DNA from: Cylindrodendrum hubeiense
Lineage: Eukaryota; Ascomycota; Sordariomycetes; Hypocreales; Nectriaceae
DNA: 42,684 bases
Reading direction: 5' to 3'
Assembly: GCA_014621425.1 (NCBI GenBank)
Contig: JAANBB010000356.1
Coordinates: forward strand, 1-42,684
Below the pieces are notes generated by a model. It was given only the letters and a program-made list of their open reading frames with translations, ran no database searches and was not told where the DNA came from. The position numbers and the translations under genes were made by a program. This document shows positions 10,401-21,393 of this stretch, in pieces. The stretch's first letter is position 1. Every line of letters begins with the position of its first letter.

Positions 10401-12776
10401 TTGTCGAGCAAGGCAAGGTCAAGTGGTCCGTTTACTGGGAATATGCCAAGGAAAACAACATTTACGCAGTTGGACTTTACCTGTTTATGCTTCTCGCTGC
10501 GCAGACAACCAGTATTGGTGGCTCCGTCTGGCTCAAGGAGTGGGCGGAGCGTAACCAGGAGGCTGGCAACAATTCTCATGTTGGAAAATACATCGGCATC
10601 TATTTTGCTTTCGGTCTTGGATCATCCGCACTTACTGTTATTCAGACCCTGATCCTGTGGATCTTCTGCTCCATCGAGGTTTGTACAGACTCACATCACT
10701 CCTCACGTACCGATCTGACCCTGGATTTAGGCATCCCGAAAACTTCACGAGCGCATGGCCAACGCGATCTTCAGGTCGCCCATGTCTTTCTTTGACACCA
10801 CCCCAGCTGGACGAATTCTCAACAGATTCTCGAGGTAACGACCACCACAAACTCTTCGAGAGATATCTCGGAGACTCATTGTAGTATTCATAGTGATGCT
10901 GACAACCTTGCAGTGACATCTACCGTGTCGATGAGGTTCTGGCCAGAACTTTCAACATGCTCTTCGTCAATGCGGCTCGATCAGGCTTCACTCTGGTCGT
11001 CATCTCCGTGGCGACGCCGGCTTTCGTCGCTTTGATTGTCCCGCTAAGCCTCATGTACTACTGGATTCAGCGATATTACCTCCGTACATCGCGCGAGCTC
11101 AAGAGATTGGACAGCGTCAGCCGCAGCCCTATCTATGCTCACTTCCAGGAGTCCCTGGGCGGTATCACAACCATCCGCGCGTACCGACAGCAGCAGCGAT
11201 TCGAGCTGGAGAACGAATGGCGCGTCGATGCTAACCTCCGAGCCTACTTCCCATCCATCAGCGCGAACCGTTGGCTCGCTGTGCGCCTCGAATTCATTGG
11301 TGCTATTGTTATCCTCGCCGCTGCAGGCTTCGCCGTCATCACCGTGACCTCTGGCAGATTTCTCGCCCCCGGCGTGGTCGGACTGGCCATGTCGTACGCC
11401 CTCCAGATTACTACTTCACTCAACTGGATTGTCCGACAGACCGTCGAGGTCGAGACCAACATTGTGTCAGTGGAGCGGGTCCTGGAGTACGCGGCCCTGC
11501 CCAGCGAGGCGCCCGAGATTGTTGCCGACAAGCGGCCGTCAGCTTCCTGGCCGGCCAAGGGCGAGGTCGACTTTGTCAACTACAGCACCCGCTACCGCGA
11601 GGGACTGGACCTCGTGCTGAAGAATGTCAATCTCGACATCAAGTCGCACGAGAAGATTGGCGTGGTGGGCCGCACAGGCGCGGGCAAGTCGTCGTTGACC
11701 CTAGCTTTGTTCCGTCTCATCGAGCCCGCCACAGGCCACATTGGCATTGACGAGGTCAACACTTCTGCGATCGGCCTTCTTGACCTTAGACGCAGACTTG
11801 CCATCATCCCCCAGGATGCGGCTCTGTTTGAGGGCACTGTGCGCGACAACCTCGACCCGGGCCACGTTCGTGACGACACTGAGCTTTGGAGCGTTCTAGG
11901 TAAGCACTACGTTACACCCATCCCTGCCCCCCTGCCCCCCTGCCCCCTGAATCTCCAAATCCCGGGGTGGTGGGCTGCAGCTGTCATCATGTTGGCGTCA
12001 CATTGCTAACACAGATACTGGTACAGAGCACGCTCGTCTCAAGGACCATATCACAAGTATGGGTGGTGGCCTGGAGGCCAAGATCAATGAAGGAGGTACG
12101 TCTACAACACTTTCGCTTTCTGTCGGCTTTTTCATGGCCGAGGAGGGGTGCCGCTGTCACCGAGGCTCAACACCTGGGTTGTCCCAAAGAGGGCGGGTTT
12201 GCAGATTGTTGCCCGAGGCTCCCCGCAGGATGGCAGCAAGGCTGTCAGCATCGCCGGGCACCGACTGTCCGGAAACAGATGCACCTGCATGGGCGCCACG
12301 CATGGTGTTGAAGTCTCGTGGTCAGACCATATGGCCTGGCAACCTCTCTTCTTCCATCAACGTCGGTTGCTCGCCATCACGACAACGACAAGCCGATTTA
12401 ATTGTTCATTCGGTCGATGGGTAACACGCGGCTAACTCTTTTGTGATTCACAGGCTCCAACCTCTCTCAAGGCCAGCGCCAGCTCGTGTCATTGGCGCGT
12501 GCCATGCTGACCCCGTCCAACATCTTGGTTCTCGACGAAGCCACCGCTGCCGTCGACATCGAGACCGACGCTCTGCTCCAGGGTACACTGCGCTCCCCCC
12601 TCTTCGCCAACCGAACCATCATCACTGTTGCCCATCGCCTGAACACCATCCTTGACAGTGACCGCGTCGTCGTCCTTGATAAGGGTGAGGTGGTTGAGTT
12701 TGACACGCCCGCCGCGCTGTTCAAGAAGCAGGGTGTGTTCCACGGCCTCATGAAGCAGGCTGGTCTAGAGATTTGA
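7407..12776 (+). CDS. YCF1-type ABCC vacuolar transporter (MRP family)
   Basis: This is a 1543-residue full-size ABCC transporter; yeast Ycf1 has 1515. Family members move glutathione conjugates and metal-glutathione complexes into the vacuole. Exons: 7407-7715, 7788-8594, 8645-10678, 10731-10834, 10914-11899, 12027-12095, 12454-12776. Residues 40-215 form the five-helix TMD0 typical of long ABCC proteins. TMD1 spans about 300-590. NBD1 has Walker A from Gly670 (GRVGTGKSS), LSGGQ from Leu760 and Walker B Asp784. The residue after it is Asp785, not Glu, as is usual for the degenerate ABCC NBD1. A Ser/Glu-rich linker spans about 860-960, then TMD2. NBD2 has Walker A from Gly1337 (GRTGAGKSS), signature LSQGQ (Leu1440) and Walker B Asp1464 with catalytic Glu1465. 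Both ATP sites are therefore normal for the family. The sixth intron (358 nt) is unusually long. Vacuolar location and substrates are inferred from the family. Confidence 0.93.
12096..12453 (+). other. Long 358-nt intron 6 of the ABC transporter
   Basis: Donor GTACGT, branch CTAAC near 12432 and acceptor TTCACAG are all good, and removing the segment joins INEG to GSNLSQGQ of NBD2 exactly. The other introns of the gene are 50-127 nt. The exon 6 frame stays open through the intron until a TAA at 12422-12424. Confidence 0.75.
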
Positions 12777-13010
12777 ATAGACCGGTGCGCTGAGCCGTTC
12801 CGGCTCGGAAGGTTATACCCCGGAAGTATGTGTGCAGGATCAACATGGACGGGCCCACGAGTAGCCCGGCGGAAGGGAAGTTTATCGGATGGAATTCAAC
12901 GGGACAAATTTGTACATTGAAATAATAAGACATTGACTCTTGCACGGGTCCGAGCATAGACGTTTAGTGACAGTGACAGTGACTACGTTCTCGTGAAGCC
13001 GTGCGCGCGA

Positions 13011-13052
13011 TCGCCGTTCGCCGTTCGCCGTTCGCCGCTCGCTGCTCGCCGC
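13011..13052. repeat. 7-bp tandem repeat, six copies
   Basis: Six consecutive 7-mers of the pattern TCGCCGT occur; the first three are identical and the last three carry substitutions. They lie about 235 nt after the ABC transporter stop. No function is evident. Confidence 0.8.
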
Positions 13053-16000
13053 TGTCCCGTCCGCCTCCAATCTCCCTGTATCTTTAACGCCCGTCGACCC
13101 GCGATGGCGCCCGCCAAGGTTTAGGTGTAGCAGCGGGTTGTGGGAGGGTGGAAAAGTTGGTGTTGAGCTGTCAAGTTGCGTCTCTGGGATGCCTGCGGCG
13201 TGGCTGCCCAGCGGACCTGCAGGGGCTGGATAGTAAAGTGCATCATCTACAATAGACTTGGACTAACGCTTCGCGTTGTGCGCCATCGGGCTGGCCGGGA
13301 GGGAGGCTCCCTAGGTTGCAGGAGACCGTAGCAACGAGAAGGATTTAGGTGTTCGAGAATGCGACAAAGGCGCATAGGAGAAGGAAAGAAAGTGGAAGAG
13401 CATGAGCCCCATTGTGGCACGAAGGCGGTTTGGTGCGATTGAAGCCCCTAGATGTCATCTCCGGGTGCTACCTCCACGGGACGACATGTTCAAAGGACCC
13501 AGCTTGATGTTTGCCAAAGGGTGAAAATGGAGCATTGATGTGCCCACATGCCGGTGGAATCGCCAGTAGCACAAGCCTAACATCATGTATGCCGCATTCT
13601 AAACTGATTTTGCAACTAGGCGATGTTGCACACAAGCTCGACAGAGTGAATAATTATAACATCTTGGCACGGTTCTCCGCAGGCTCGACGCTTCACATGC
13701 CCGTGTCCGTACGCCACGGTTTGGAAAGGAGCTTGTGGAGGAGCCAAGGGCTGCCGGACAAGACCGCCGTTGGGAAATGCCTGTGGCGTAGATAGTTGGA
13801 TGGCAATCTTGCACTATCGCCTTTGGCGTGCTACGGTGAGACTTGGTGTGTCACTGGCCCAAAATCCCCACCCTTGCGGATCCTTCGTGCTCGTTTATGT
13901 TGGGAGGTGACGACGAGGCTTTGAAAGATACCCGGAAGACACACGGCGGACGCGAATGGAGCGGGATTTGGTGGACGATGATCTTTAGGAGTTGGTAGAC
14001 GACGATCTTTAGCGCCACGAGGCGGCGCGCGCTCTCTGGTTGGGGTGAATGTTGTGTAACACTCCTGCTGACGGCTGACGGAGCCGAGTTTCACTCGTGA
14101 GGCCCGGAAGTATTCGAACCAGGAATGCAAACCTCCAGAAACACAGGTTTTCCCCAGACATGCAACCCGAAGCTCAAACGGCTCGACATTACCCCAGATC
14201 GGCCGGGCAGACGAAATCTCATCGGCAAGGAACCACCACGGCCGCCCTTGGAATCGGGAGGTCGCAGTCGGATGAGATGACGCTATTTTGGTGCCCTTGG
14301 TTTCGGAAGTCTTTGAATGCCACTGATACCACTGAATGCTGATGGCAGGGCGACCCCAGGGAATGCCTGCCAACTTGTGCAGAAATTCTCCAACTCACCT
14401 GCAGCTTGCTTGAGGATGTCATAGCGGTCTGGTGTCTCTGCGCAATGAGGGGATGAGAGACATCTTGCCTCGTAGGAGACATGAGGATCGAATCAGCGAC
14501 ATGGAGAGAGTGTCCCTGCCCCAGATCTGGATGAGGCTAACTGATGCTGGTCAGTGCTGCAGCTATAGTTTTGGTGGTGGCGTCGTGTGACAGAGACAGT
14601 GCGCGCTGAGCGTTGCGATTGGGCCCCCAGAGTGTCTGAGTCTGTGGAGGGGGTGTTGGCTCAAACGAGACGTTGAGGGGGTGAGGCGGTTTGCAGGTCA
14701 CTGCATGAATTGCCCTGACTGTGCCTCTGGGATTGATAGTCGGTGATGCATAATCTGTGAAACATTTTCAACTGGACCTACCTACCTTGGAGTGAGGACG
14801 AGACAACGAGACGCCAGTGAGCCATGAATTCAAGTTGCCATAGCCTGCATGAGTCTCCGCTGAGCGTGTGAGTGCGAGAGAGGCATGTGGAGGCTGGAAA
14901 TGATGTTTGGGGTGGGAAGAGAGGTGTGAGGTGAAGTTGGCGGTCGGCCGAAGTCCTGACAGGGATCTGCGGCGGTCGAGGCCCCCCGAAAGTTGACCTG
15001 TCTCGTTACCACGCCGTCGGCGTCGATCCATGGTGCCCATGTTTTTTTTATTTTTTAAAAGGCGGATCTTCGCTGGCTATAAGCGGCCAAGTATGTGGTT
15101 GGCCTTCATTTCGGTAAACCGGGTCCTGTTTTCAGCCCACGGCCCAACTGAACTCGGGTATCATTTAACGTGATGAAGGGGAACATGGTGCCCTCAGGGC
15201 CGACGCTGTTGAGGCGCCTTGAAGCTTAGCCTACCAGTCACCGCCACGAGAAAGGTGCATATGAATTGAGTTGATAACGCTTAGAAAAGTCAAGCTCCCG
15301 AAGGGCTGGGACGCCAGTAACAAAATGATGATTGTGCCATCAATGTACTTGACGATTTCGATGGCCCTGCATCTGTCGATATGATAACGAGGGCAGGTGG
15401 ACCGACGAAGTGACAGAGAGCGGACGGAAGACCGGGGTCCGCGAACTGGCGCAGAGGCCTGACCAAAGCAAGCTGAAACAGGGGGGCAAAGGCGGATGCA
15501 AGTGATGTTTACCTCTGTAGGCTAGGTGTTGATTTGAAGGCGTGGCTGTGTGCTGTGTGGGAGCATGGCTGACCCATGGTCTTGGTCCAGCACGCTCCCG
15601 CTACCCCAGTGTCTTGCCGGTTTCTTGCAGGGGGTGTTGTGCAGGTTGGAGTGGTGGACGCTCGACATGTGACGCCATGAAGAGTCTGAGGGCAAGGCTG
15701 CGACCGGTGCTCCTCTTACGGGCGACCATTCGCGGATCAATGCACCTCGAAGGGCGGGTGTTGGGGGAGAAGCGGCATGGAGCCAAGGCGTAACTGAAGA
15801 TCATGGCCCATCTTGGCCAGACAGACAAATGGTAGGAAGCGGATGGACACGCGCGGTGACATTGTGACATTGAGCCAGCATCTATCGGGCGAGCTGCCCA
15901 TCGCTATTGGGTTCCGCGGTCGGAGCGCTGTGGAAGTGTTCAAGGCGTGGGGGGTTGAAGTTCGAGAACCAGGCGAGGTGGGTGGACAGTGCATACAGTG

Positions 16001-16304
16001 TATGCACAGTGCAGAAAACCTGGGGGCGGTCGATGATGCGCCTGGAGCAGAGCCAAGAGGACGCGGCCCCGTTGCGATAACACCACTTGACGACTACTTG
16101 CTTTTTGGAGGTGAGGCGACATCAAAACCGCATGATGCAGGGTTCGTGACCGTCTCAAGACGAGTGTGCTCCGTATTATGTACGTTCCGCACTGGCCTGT
16201 GGCTAACGACTGGACGAGAGACTTCTGTAGCTTAGTGTAGTTTCCCCGAGGAATCTACAATTGCTTCTGATCACATGATGAGGGGTGGCCTCATCTGCGC
16301 GTTG

Positions 16305-16320
16305 GATGATGATGATGATG
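16305..16320. repeat. GAT trinucleotide microsatellite
   Basis: Five GAT units and a trailing G. A short simple repeat in non-coding DNA. Confidence 0.8.
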
Positions 16321-18340
16321 GCCCTTCAGCAGCATCAATAGGTTGAAAATGACACAAAGCCCGCAACCAGTAGTAGATCGGTTCTACTGACTATAATATT
16401 GATCCGTATTTGGAGGAGAGCCTAGTCGAGAGAGGCAGCTGAGGTCATAGACTCATAGCCAAGCTTCATAATGCCCCTCCAAAGCTGGGGTATGAGCTGG
16501 ACGTTTAGTTTTGGTAGGAGCGATAAAAATACACACGAGACGATGCCCTGCAAGTGCGCCACCGCCGCTATTTCTTTTTCCTCCGCCGACTGTGTGCAAT
16601 GCAGGATGGAGACAGTTGGGCACCGTAATTGGGCCGCTGTTTTACGCCTCATTGGGTTGGACGGACTTCAAGAGGACTCCGGTTGCGAGGAAACAACCCT
16701 CACCAGTCAAGACTGAGCCTCATCGAGTCTGGGCAGTTTGAGTCTCGGAAGGTGTATTCGGAAGTGGGGTATAGTGGCCGGTAATTGCGTTTCTGGCTGG
16801 GTCTCGGGCGAGGTTTGATGTTTGAGTAGATGATCTGCCTGTGTGGATCACAAGCCAGGACGGGCGAGAATCGCAGAAGTCAATAGCGAAATGCACAGTC
16901 GTTCATGGAACAGATTCTGTGGCTTGACGCACTGCCCAATCCCTGGCCCAGCCGGCGAGGGGCTAGGACCGTGAACAAGCGTGTGTGTGTGCTTCCCGCT
17001 CCCTGTTGATGGGCCATTGGGTTATTGGACCTGAGAGTGTCAGCACAGGGCAGGTGAGGGCAGGGGTTGGGATCCTGGCCCCCTTGGCGGCCGCACTCGT
17101 CTGGCCTCCTCCCATTCGTGCATGGCGCTTTCTCCAAAGGCCATGCCGGGTGGGATTCTCCAGCGATATGTCTTCCGTTTGCCGTGGCTGGCCACCGACA
17201 CCGACACCGAGCGGCGCGGCACTGGCCCTTGTCGTTGTTCTGGGACACCTGGCCCTGGCTGCATGCGCACGCGTCGCCATGCTGCCCGTCTCCATACTGC
17301 CAATTCCAGAGCGGCGAGGCGCAACCTGAGCTGGAATCCTATTGGGGTTAGAAGGCCCGGACAGCCAAGGTGGAGGATGGGGCTGGGGCCAGTGCGAAGC
17401 TCTGAGCCAAGAGCCGAGCCGGACCTCCCGCAGTCCGGCGGCTGTCAGTAATTGTCGACCAGGGCTTGGTGCGAGGGACGACACGTTGCGAATCCACCAG
17501 CGGGCCTAGAGGCTAGAGCGAGGAGACATCGGCTTGGTCCAAACTTTGCTTCGAATGGGCACGCAGAGCCAGGGGCCATGAGGCCTGGAGGCCTGGAGGT
17601 GGTCAAGGGCCAGGGTGTAGGCACTGGTTCTACTTGTACCTTAGGGCTTGACGACGCGTGACTGGTCACAGGACTAGAGTCGGTCCATCATGGCCATCTG
17701 CCGGGACCTACATTGCAGAGGCAGGGCAAGTGCACAAGTGCGAAAGTGTGTGCCTGCCCCAACACCGCCAGCAAGGGCCTGTCGTGCGTCGGTGCCCTCC
17801 CAAGGAAGGCACGGTGGGTAGATTGGCAGGGGAGTTCCATGGCAGGCACTTGGACCCGCGCCTTCCTGGGCCAAGCCCACACCGGCCCGCAGCACTGGCG
17901 GCCTAAACCCAGCCACCGACAGGTCTCTGTCGCGGCCACCAGTCATTTGTAGCAATGATCTGAGATCTCGCTTGGTGGGTAGTCAACTCTCCTTTGCATA
18001 TGTGAGATGCTAACTCGAGCCATTGTGGACAACGGGCGCTGCAGCTCTGCACGTTTCCAGCAAGCTGCTGGATCCCACAGCGCCCCAAGGGCTCCAACGC
18101 GCCAGTGTGCCAGTGCGCCAGCGCCTATTCCTCCCTCCGCTACTCCATTATTCCATTACTCCATCTGGCCCATTGCTCCATAAACCCAAAGCCGATGCCC
18201 TAGGCCCAGCGGCCCAGCCCGTCAGCGCCAGATCTTCCACACATGGAGACGGCTGTCACGTCCCAGGGTACGGATTACCCGTCCTCCGAACCGGACAGGA
18301 GAGGATAGAGCACGACAGATCAGGATAGTCCAAGACAGAC

Positions 18341-18365
18341 AGCACAGCACAGCACAGCACAGCAC
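18341..18365. repeat. AGCAC pentanucleotide repeat, five copies
   Basis: Five perfect copies of AGCAC lie in the C-rich part of the large non-coding region, upstream of the gene at 21394. Confidence 0.85.
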
Positions 18366-18548
18366 GTCTCTCTTCTCGCGGGAGCACACTGGGAGACAAC
18401 AAAGACGCACGGCGGACGCAAGATTGGTTGGCTTGCTATCCCTGTCTCTCGAGGCGACAACAACTGACCACCACTCCGGCGGCCGAGAATGCACGATACG
18501 AAGTACAGTACTTCGTCCCGCACATCTCCCACCCGTTTTTCTCCCCGA

Positions 18549-18580
18549 CCTACCTACCTACCTACCTACCCACCTACCTG
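18549..18580. repeat. CCTA tetranucleotide run
   Basis: CCTA is repeated about five times and followed by CCCACCTACCTG. It belongs to the GGTA/TACC motif family that recurs in intergenic parts of this window. AGGTAGTACC follows within 20 nt in the opposite sense, so the site can partly pair with itself. Confidence 0.75.
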
Positions 18581-19938
18581 ATCACTCAGGTAGTACCGTA
18601 CCCGATTTCTCTGATCGAGCCAAGATTCTGTCGACAAAAAAACCGCCCGACAGCATCCCCGCCCTGGGTCTCTGGAGACTGCTACCTCTCCATTCCCGTC
18701 CGCTGCACCAAATCAGCTGCCACGCAATTCCATGACTGTCCGGCCCCTGGCCTCAATCGCCGAGCTTGTGACTTAGGCGAGCCCCAGATGCACAAAGTAC
18801 ACAAGCACTTGGGACCCTCCGTTATGCCAGGACCAAGACCACCCGGGCGTGGCTGACTGGTTCCAGACTCGTTGGAACAGTCAGAGGTCTCAAAAGTCCC
18901 GTATGTTTTCTGTTGCAGAAGGAAAAGAAAGGTCCACCGAATGATGCAATCACTCTGCCTAGAGACGCAGCCCGAATCATCGACACCGTGCTGGTTGGCT
19001 AGCCGGTGACACTGCCTGGATCAATGGCAAGCCCAATATCGCTCTTTGTCTCACCATCTTGCCTCCGTTGTCGCCTTCCGCGGTCCCCGTCCTAAGTCAT
19101 GCGTCTCTTAGGACGAGCGGGTTTCGTTTCTTACTTTTTTTCTTTCCTTCTTTCGCGACCATTGGGGTTGTCCACATTCGCCCTCGGCCCACCCTCTCTC
19201 AGCCATCGTTAACGCGACCCCTGCACACAATCCTGGTCACCTCCCTCCTCATGGACGGCCAATTCTGACAGGGTCTCTGCCGTGCCCTGCAGACCCAGGA
19301 TCCCAACAACGTGTGCAGTCCGCCTTCCTCACGGCGACAATCTCAAACCCATGGGATTTGCTCTCTTCGGGTGTAAAGTCGACCGTGGATCTATTCCCTT
19401 GCCCCACGTCCCGTGCTCCGTCTTGCTTCGGGGCATGCCCAACCTTCCAATCCGTTCGTACATAGTAGCCCATGCGTTGTGGGACTTCAGCGGTCCAACC
19501 TGCGAGGCTAACTGTGGACCTACTTTACTGTCCGAAGTAGTCCATCCCCATCCATAACCCCCTCTGAAGAGGTACAGGAGCCCTGTCAGCCGCCGGGTGG
19601 ACCATGGGAGGCACATCCAGGTTGAGACAGGACTCGGCTTGTACTGGCTAGAGGCCTGTGCCTGCGCAGCACATACTGTGCGGCCATGGCCGTCAAGATG
19701 CTTCTCTTCCTTTCTCCTTCGCCCTTGACCTCTGAGCAACCACCTCTCCCAGCCACTTGACGCCCAGGCGGTAGCTGAATGACCCTTCCTGTCGAGGTGC
19801 TGCTGCTCCAACTGGGGTGTCTCGCCCTCTGGCTTTAGCTGAAAGACATTGGACAGTGCCGCTCACGTCCTCCACCTTGCTTGTACACCACCACCAACTG
19901 GGATTGACCTGCGATCGGGGACCCTTGCTATCATCATC

Positions 19939-20150
19939 GTAAGTACACGACTGGTCCCTGATCCCCCACCGTCCCAACCGCGGTTTGCATCTGGTGCTCC
20001 GCTTGGTGTGTGCCTGCTTCTTTCGAATCAAGGCGTCCCCTGCCCGGCACCCAATTCATTCATCAGTCACCTACTTCGTACACCTACTTCGTACACCTGG
20101 CCCTCTTTCGCTGACTGAGAAAAGCACCCATCTCTCTGCATTTGTGGCAG
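19939..20150 (+). other. Possible leader intron of the YDR124W-like gene
   Basis: A strong donor GTAAGT at 19939, a branch-like GCTGAC near 20110 and an acceptor after a pyrimidine-rich stretch ending in GGCAG at 20150 define a possible 212-nt intron. It lies in the C/T-rich tract that leads to the start codon at 21394. It is supported only by splice signals. Confidence 0.25.
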
Positions 20151-21393
20151 GCACAGAAAGCTTGCAAGCCAGACGCCGAGAAGAGAGACAACGACCGGTG
20201 CGGGGCCTTCGCTCAACCTGTCCCTCATCCCCCCCCCAAGCCTGTAACTGTGCCGGTCTCGCAACCTTTGCCATCTGGACTCCCATTCCCATTCTCAACA
20301 TCGGACACCGTTGCTCACCTTCACCTCCATATATTCCAGTGAGTTGTTGTTCTCGACTCTGGAACCCGCCCAGACCTATCCGAACCCCCTTTCGACGAGC
20401 TCCCGCCACGACGTCCCCCTGTTGATCCCGCCACTCACCTGGCTCGCCCGCCGAAGGCTCATCTGCTGGCCACCTCAGCAGCATCGCCCAGGACCCTTCT
20501 ATTCCCCAGGACCTACTCTTGGACTCCCGCTCTTGTCTCCATCCCTGGACAACTCCCCCTCCGTACCGGCACCCTCACTGGTTTCTATGCCTGGATTTTC
20601 GATTTATTGAATGTCACGTTGATCGTATCCCGCCCCGAGACTTCCGACAAACCTTGGTTCGAGGCAGACCCAGGTGGAGAGCTCTGCTGGTCGATGTCTC
20701 ACAGTCCAAAGGATCGCCTCGACAATTTTCACGAGATACGCCTGACCAGACGGGTTATACGCCTCTGTTCGCTAAAAACAGCAAACGACCCGGGTTCAAC
20801 TGACGGTTGAATGCTTCTCATTGTTCCTGCTACTCGCAACATCATCTATCTATCCCCGCAGCTCCAGCCATCTCCAGACCATCTCTCCCACCTTGGCCCT
20901 CTTCTTGGGCACTGACCTACCGGAATCGACGTATCCAGGACGCCCTAAGTCTGACCCGTCACGAAAAGGCCAATTTACCGCAGTCGAATGGACACACCTT
21001 CTGCTTGCTCTGAAATCTGCGACTATATCATTTCCACAACCTCAGAATCCTCCCCGGTGGATTTATCGTTCATCTGATATTTTCTGTGTGGCTCATCTGC
21101 TTCCTTGGCAGTTATCGACATTGTGATCCTGACACTCGACGACATCCTTCCCACATTAGGACGACATCACGACCTCAGTGTCTCACGGCATGTACTAGCC
21201 TTATCTATCACCCGATCCAGTCATCTGCTACGTATCTGAACGACTATCATCGTTTTGTGCTTCACTGCCCGATAGGTTCTCTTATTCCTCAGTTCCAACG
21301 TTGGCCTCGACCTGCGAACTTGGGAGAGCTGATAAGACAGTCCCGACATCAATTATTGTTTGACCATCAACTCGCAGGATCAACTGGCTCATC

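Larger units (their letters stand above)
12777..21393. other. 8.6-kb region without a recognised gene, strand skew flips near 17.8 kb
   Basis: I find no frame resembling a known protein on either strand; the longest (180 codons, minus, 13831-14373) has no domain-like pattern. From about 12.8 to 17.7 kb the plus strand is richer in G than C, for instance around 14,640 and 14,880. From about 17.9 to 21.39 kb it is clearly richer in C and T. The right half looks like a very long leader or promoter of the gene at 21394, and contains a possible leader intron. The left half could be transcribed on the minus strand without coding, or could be plain intergenic DNA. No inverted terminal repeats or transposase remnants were seen. 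Confidence 0.5.

Noticed and set aside
12059..12424. Open frame continuing from ABC exon 6 into the intron
   Set aside because: Splicing to 12454 exactly restores the LSQGQ signature, so this is intron sequence; kept as a finding, not as a coding region.
14111..14123. tRNA B-box-like GGTTCGAAT on the minus strand
   Set aside because: The flanking bases cannot form a T-arm stem and there is no matching A box or acceptor stem; similar near-hits at 15958, 20653 and 42328 failed the same test.
13831..14373. 180-codon minus-strand frame in the large non-coding block
   Set aside because: Its composition (Arg, Pro, Ser and Trp scattered without hydrophobic periodicity) is that of chance GC-rich translation, with no splice signals linking it to other exons.
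16963..17484. 173-codon minus-strand frame
   Set aside because: Several overlapping frames are open on both strands here, as expected for GC-rich DNA; no conserved motif is visible.
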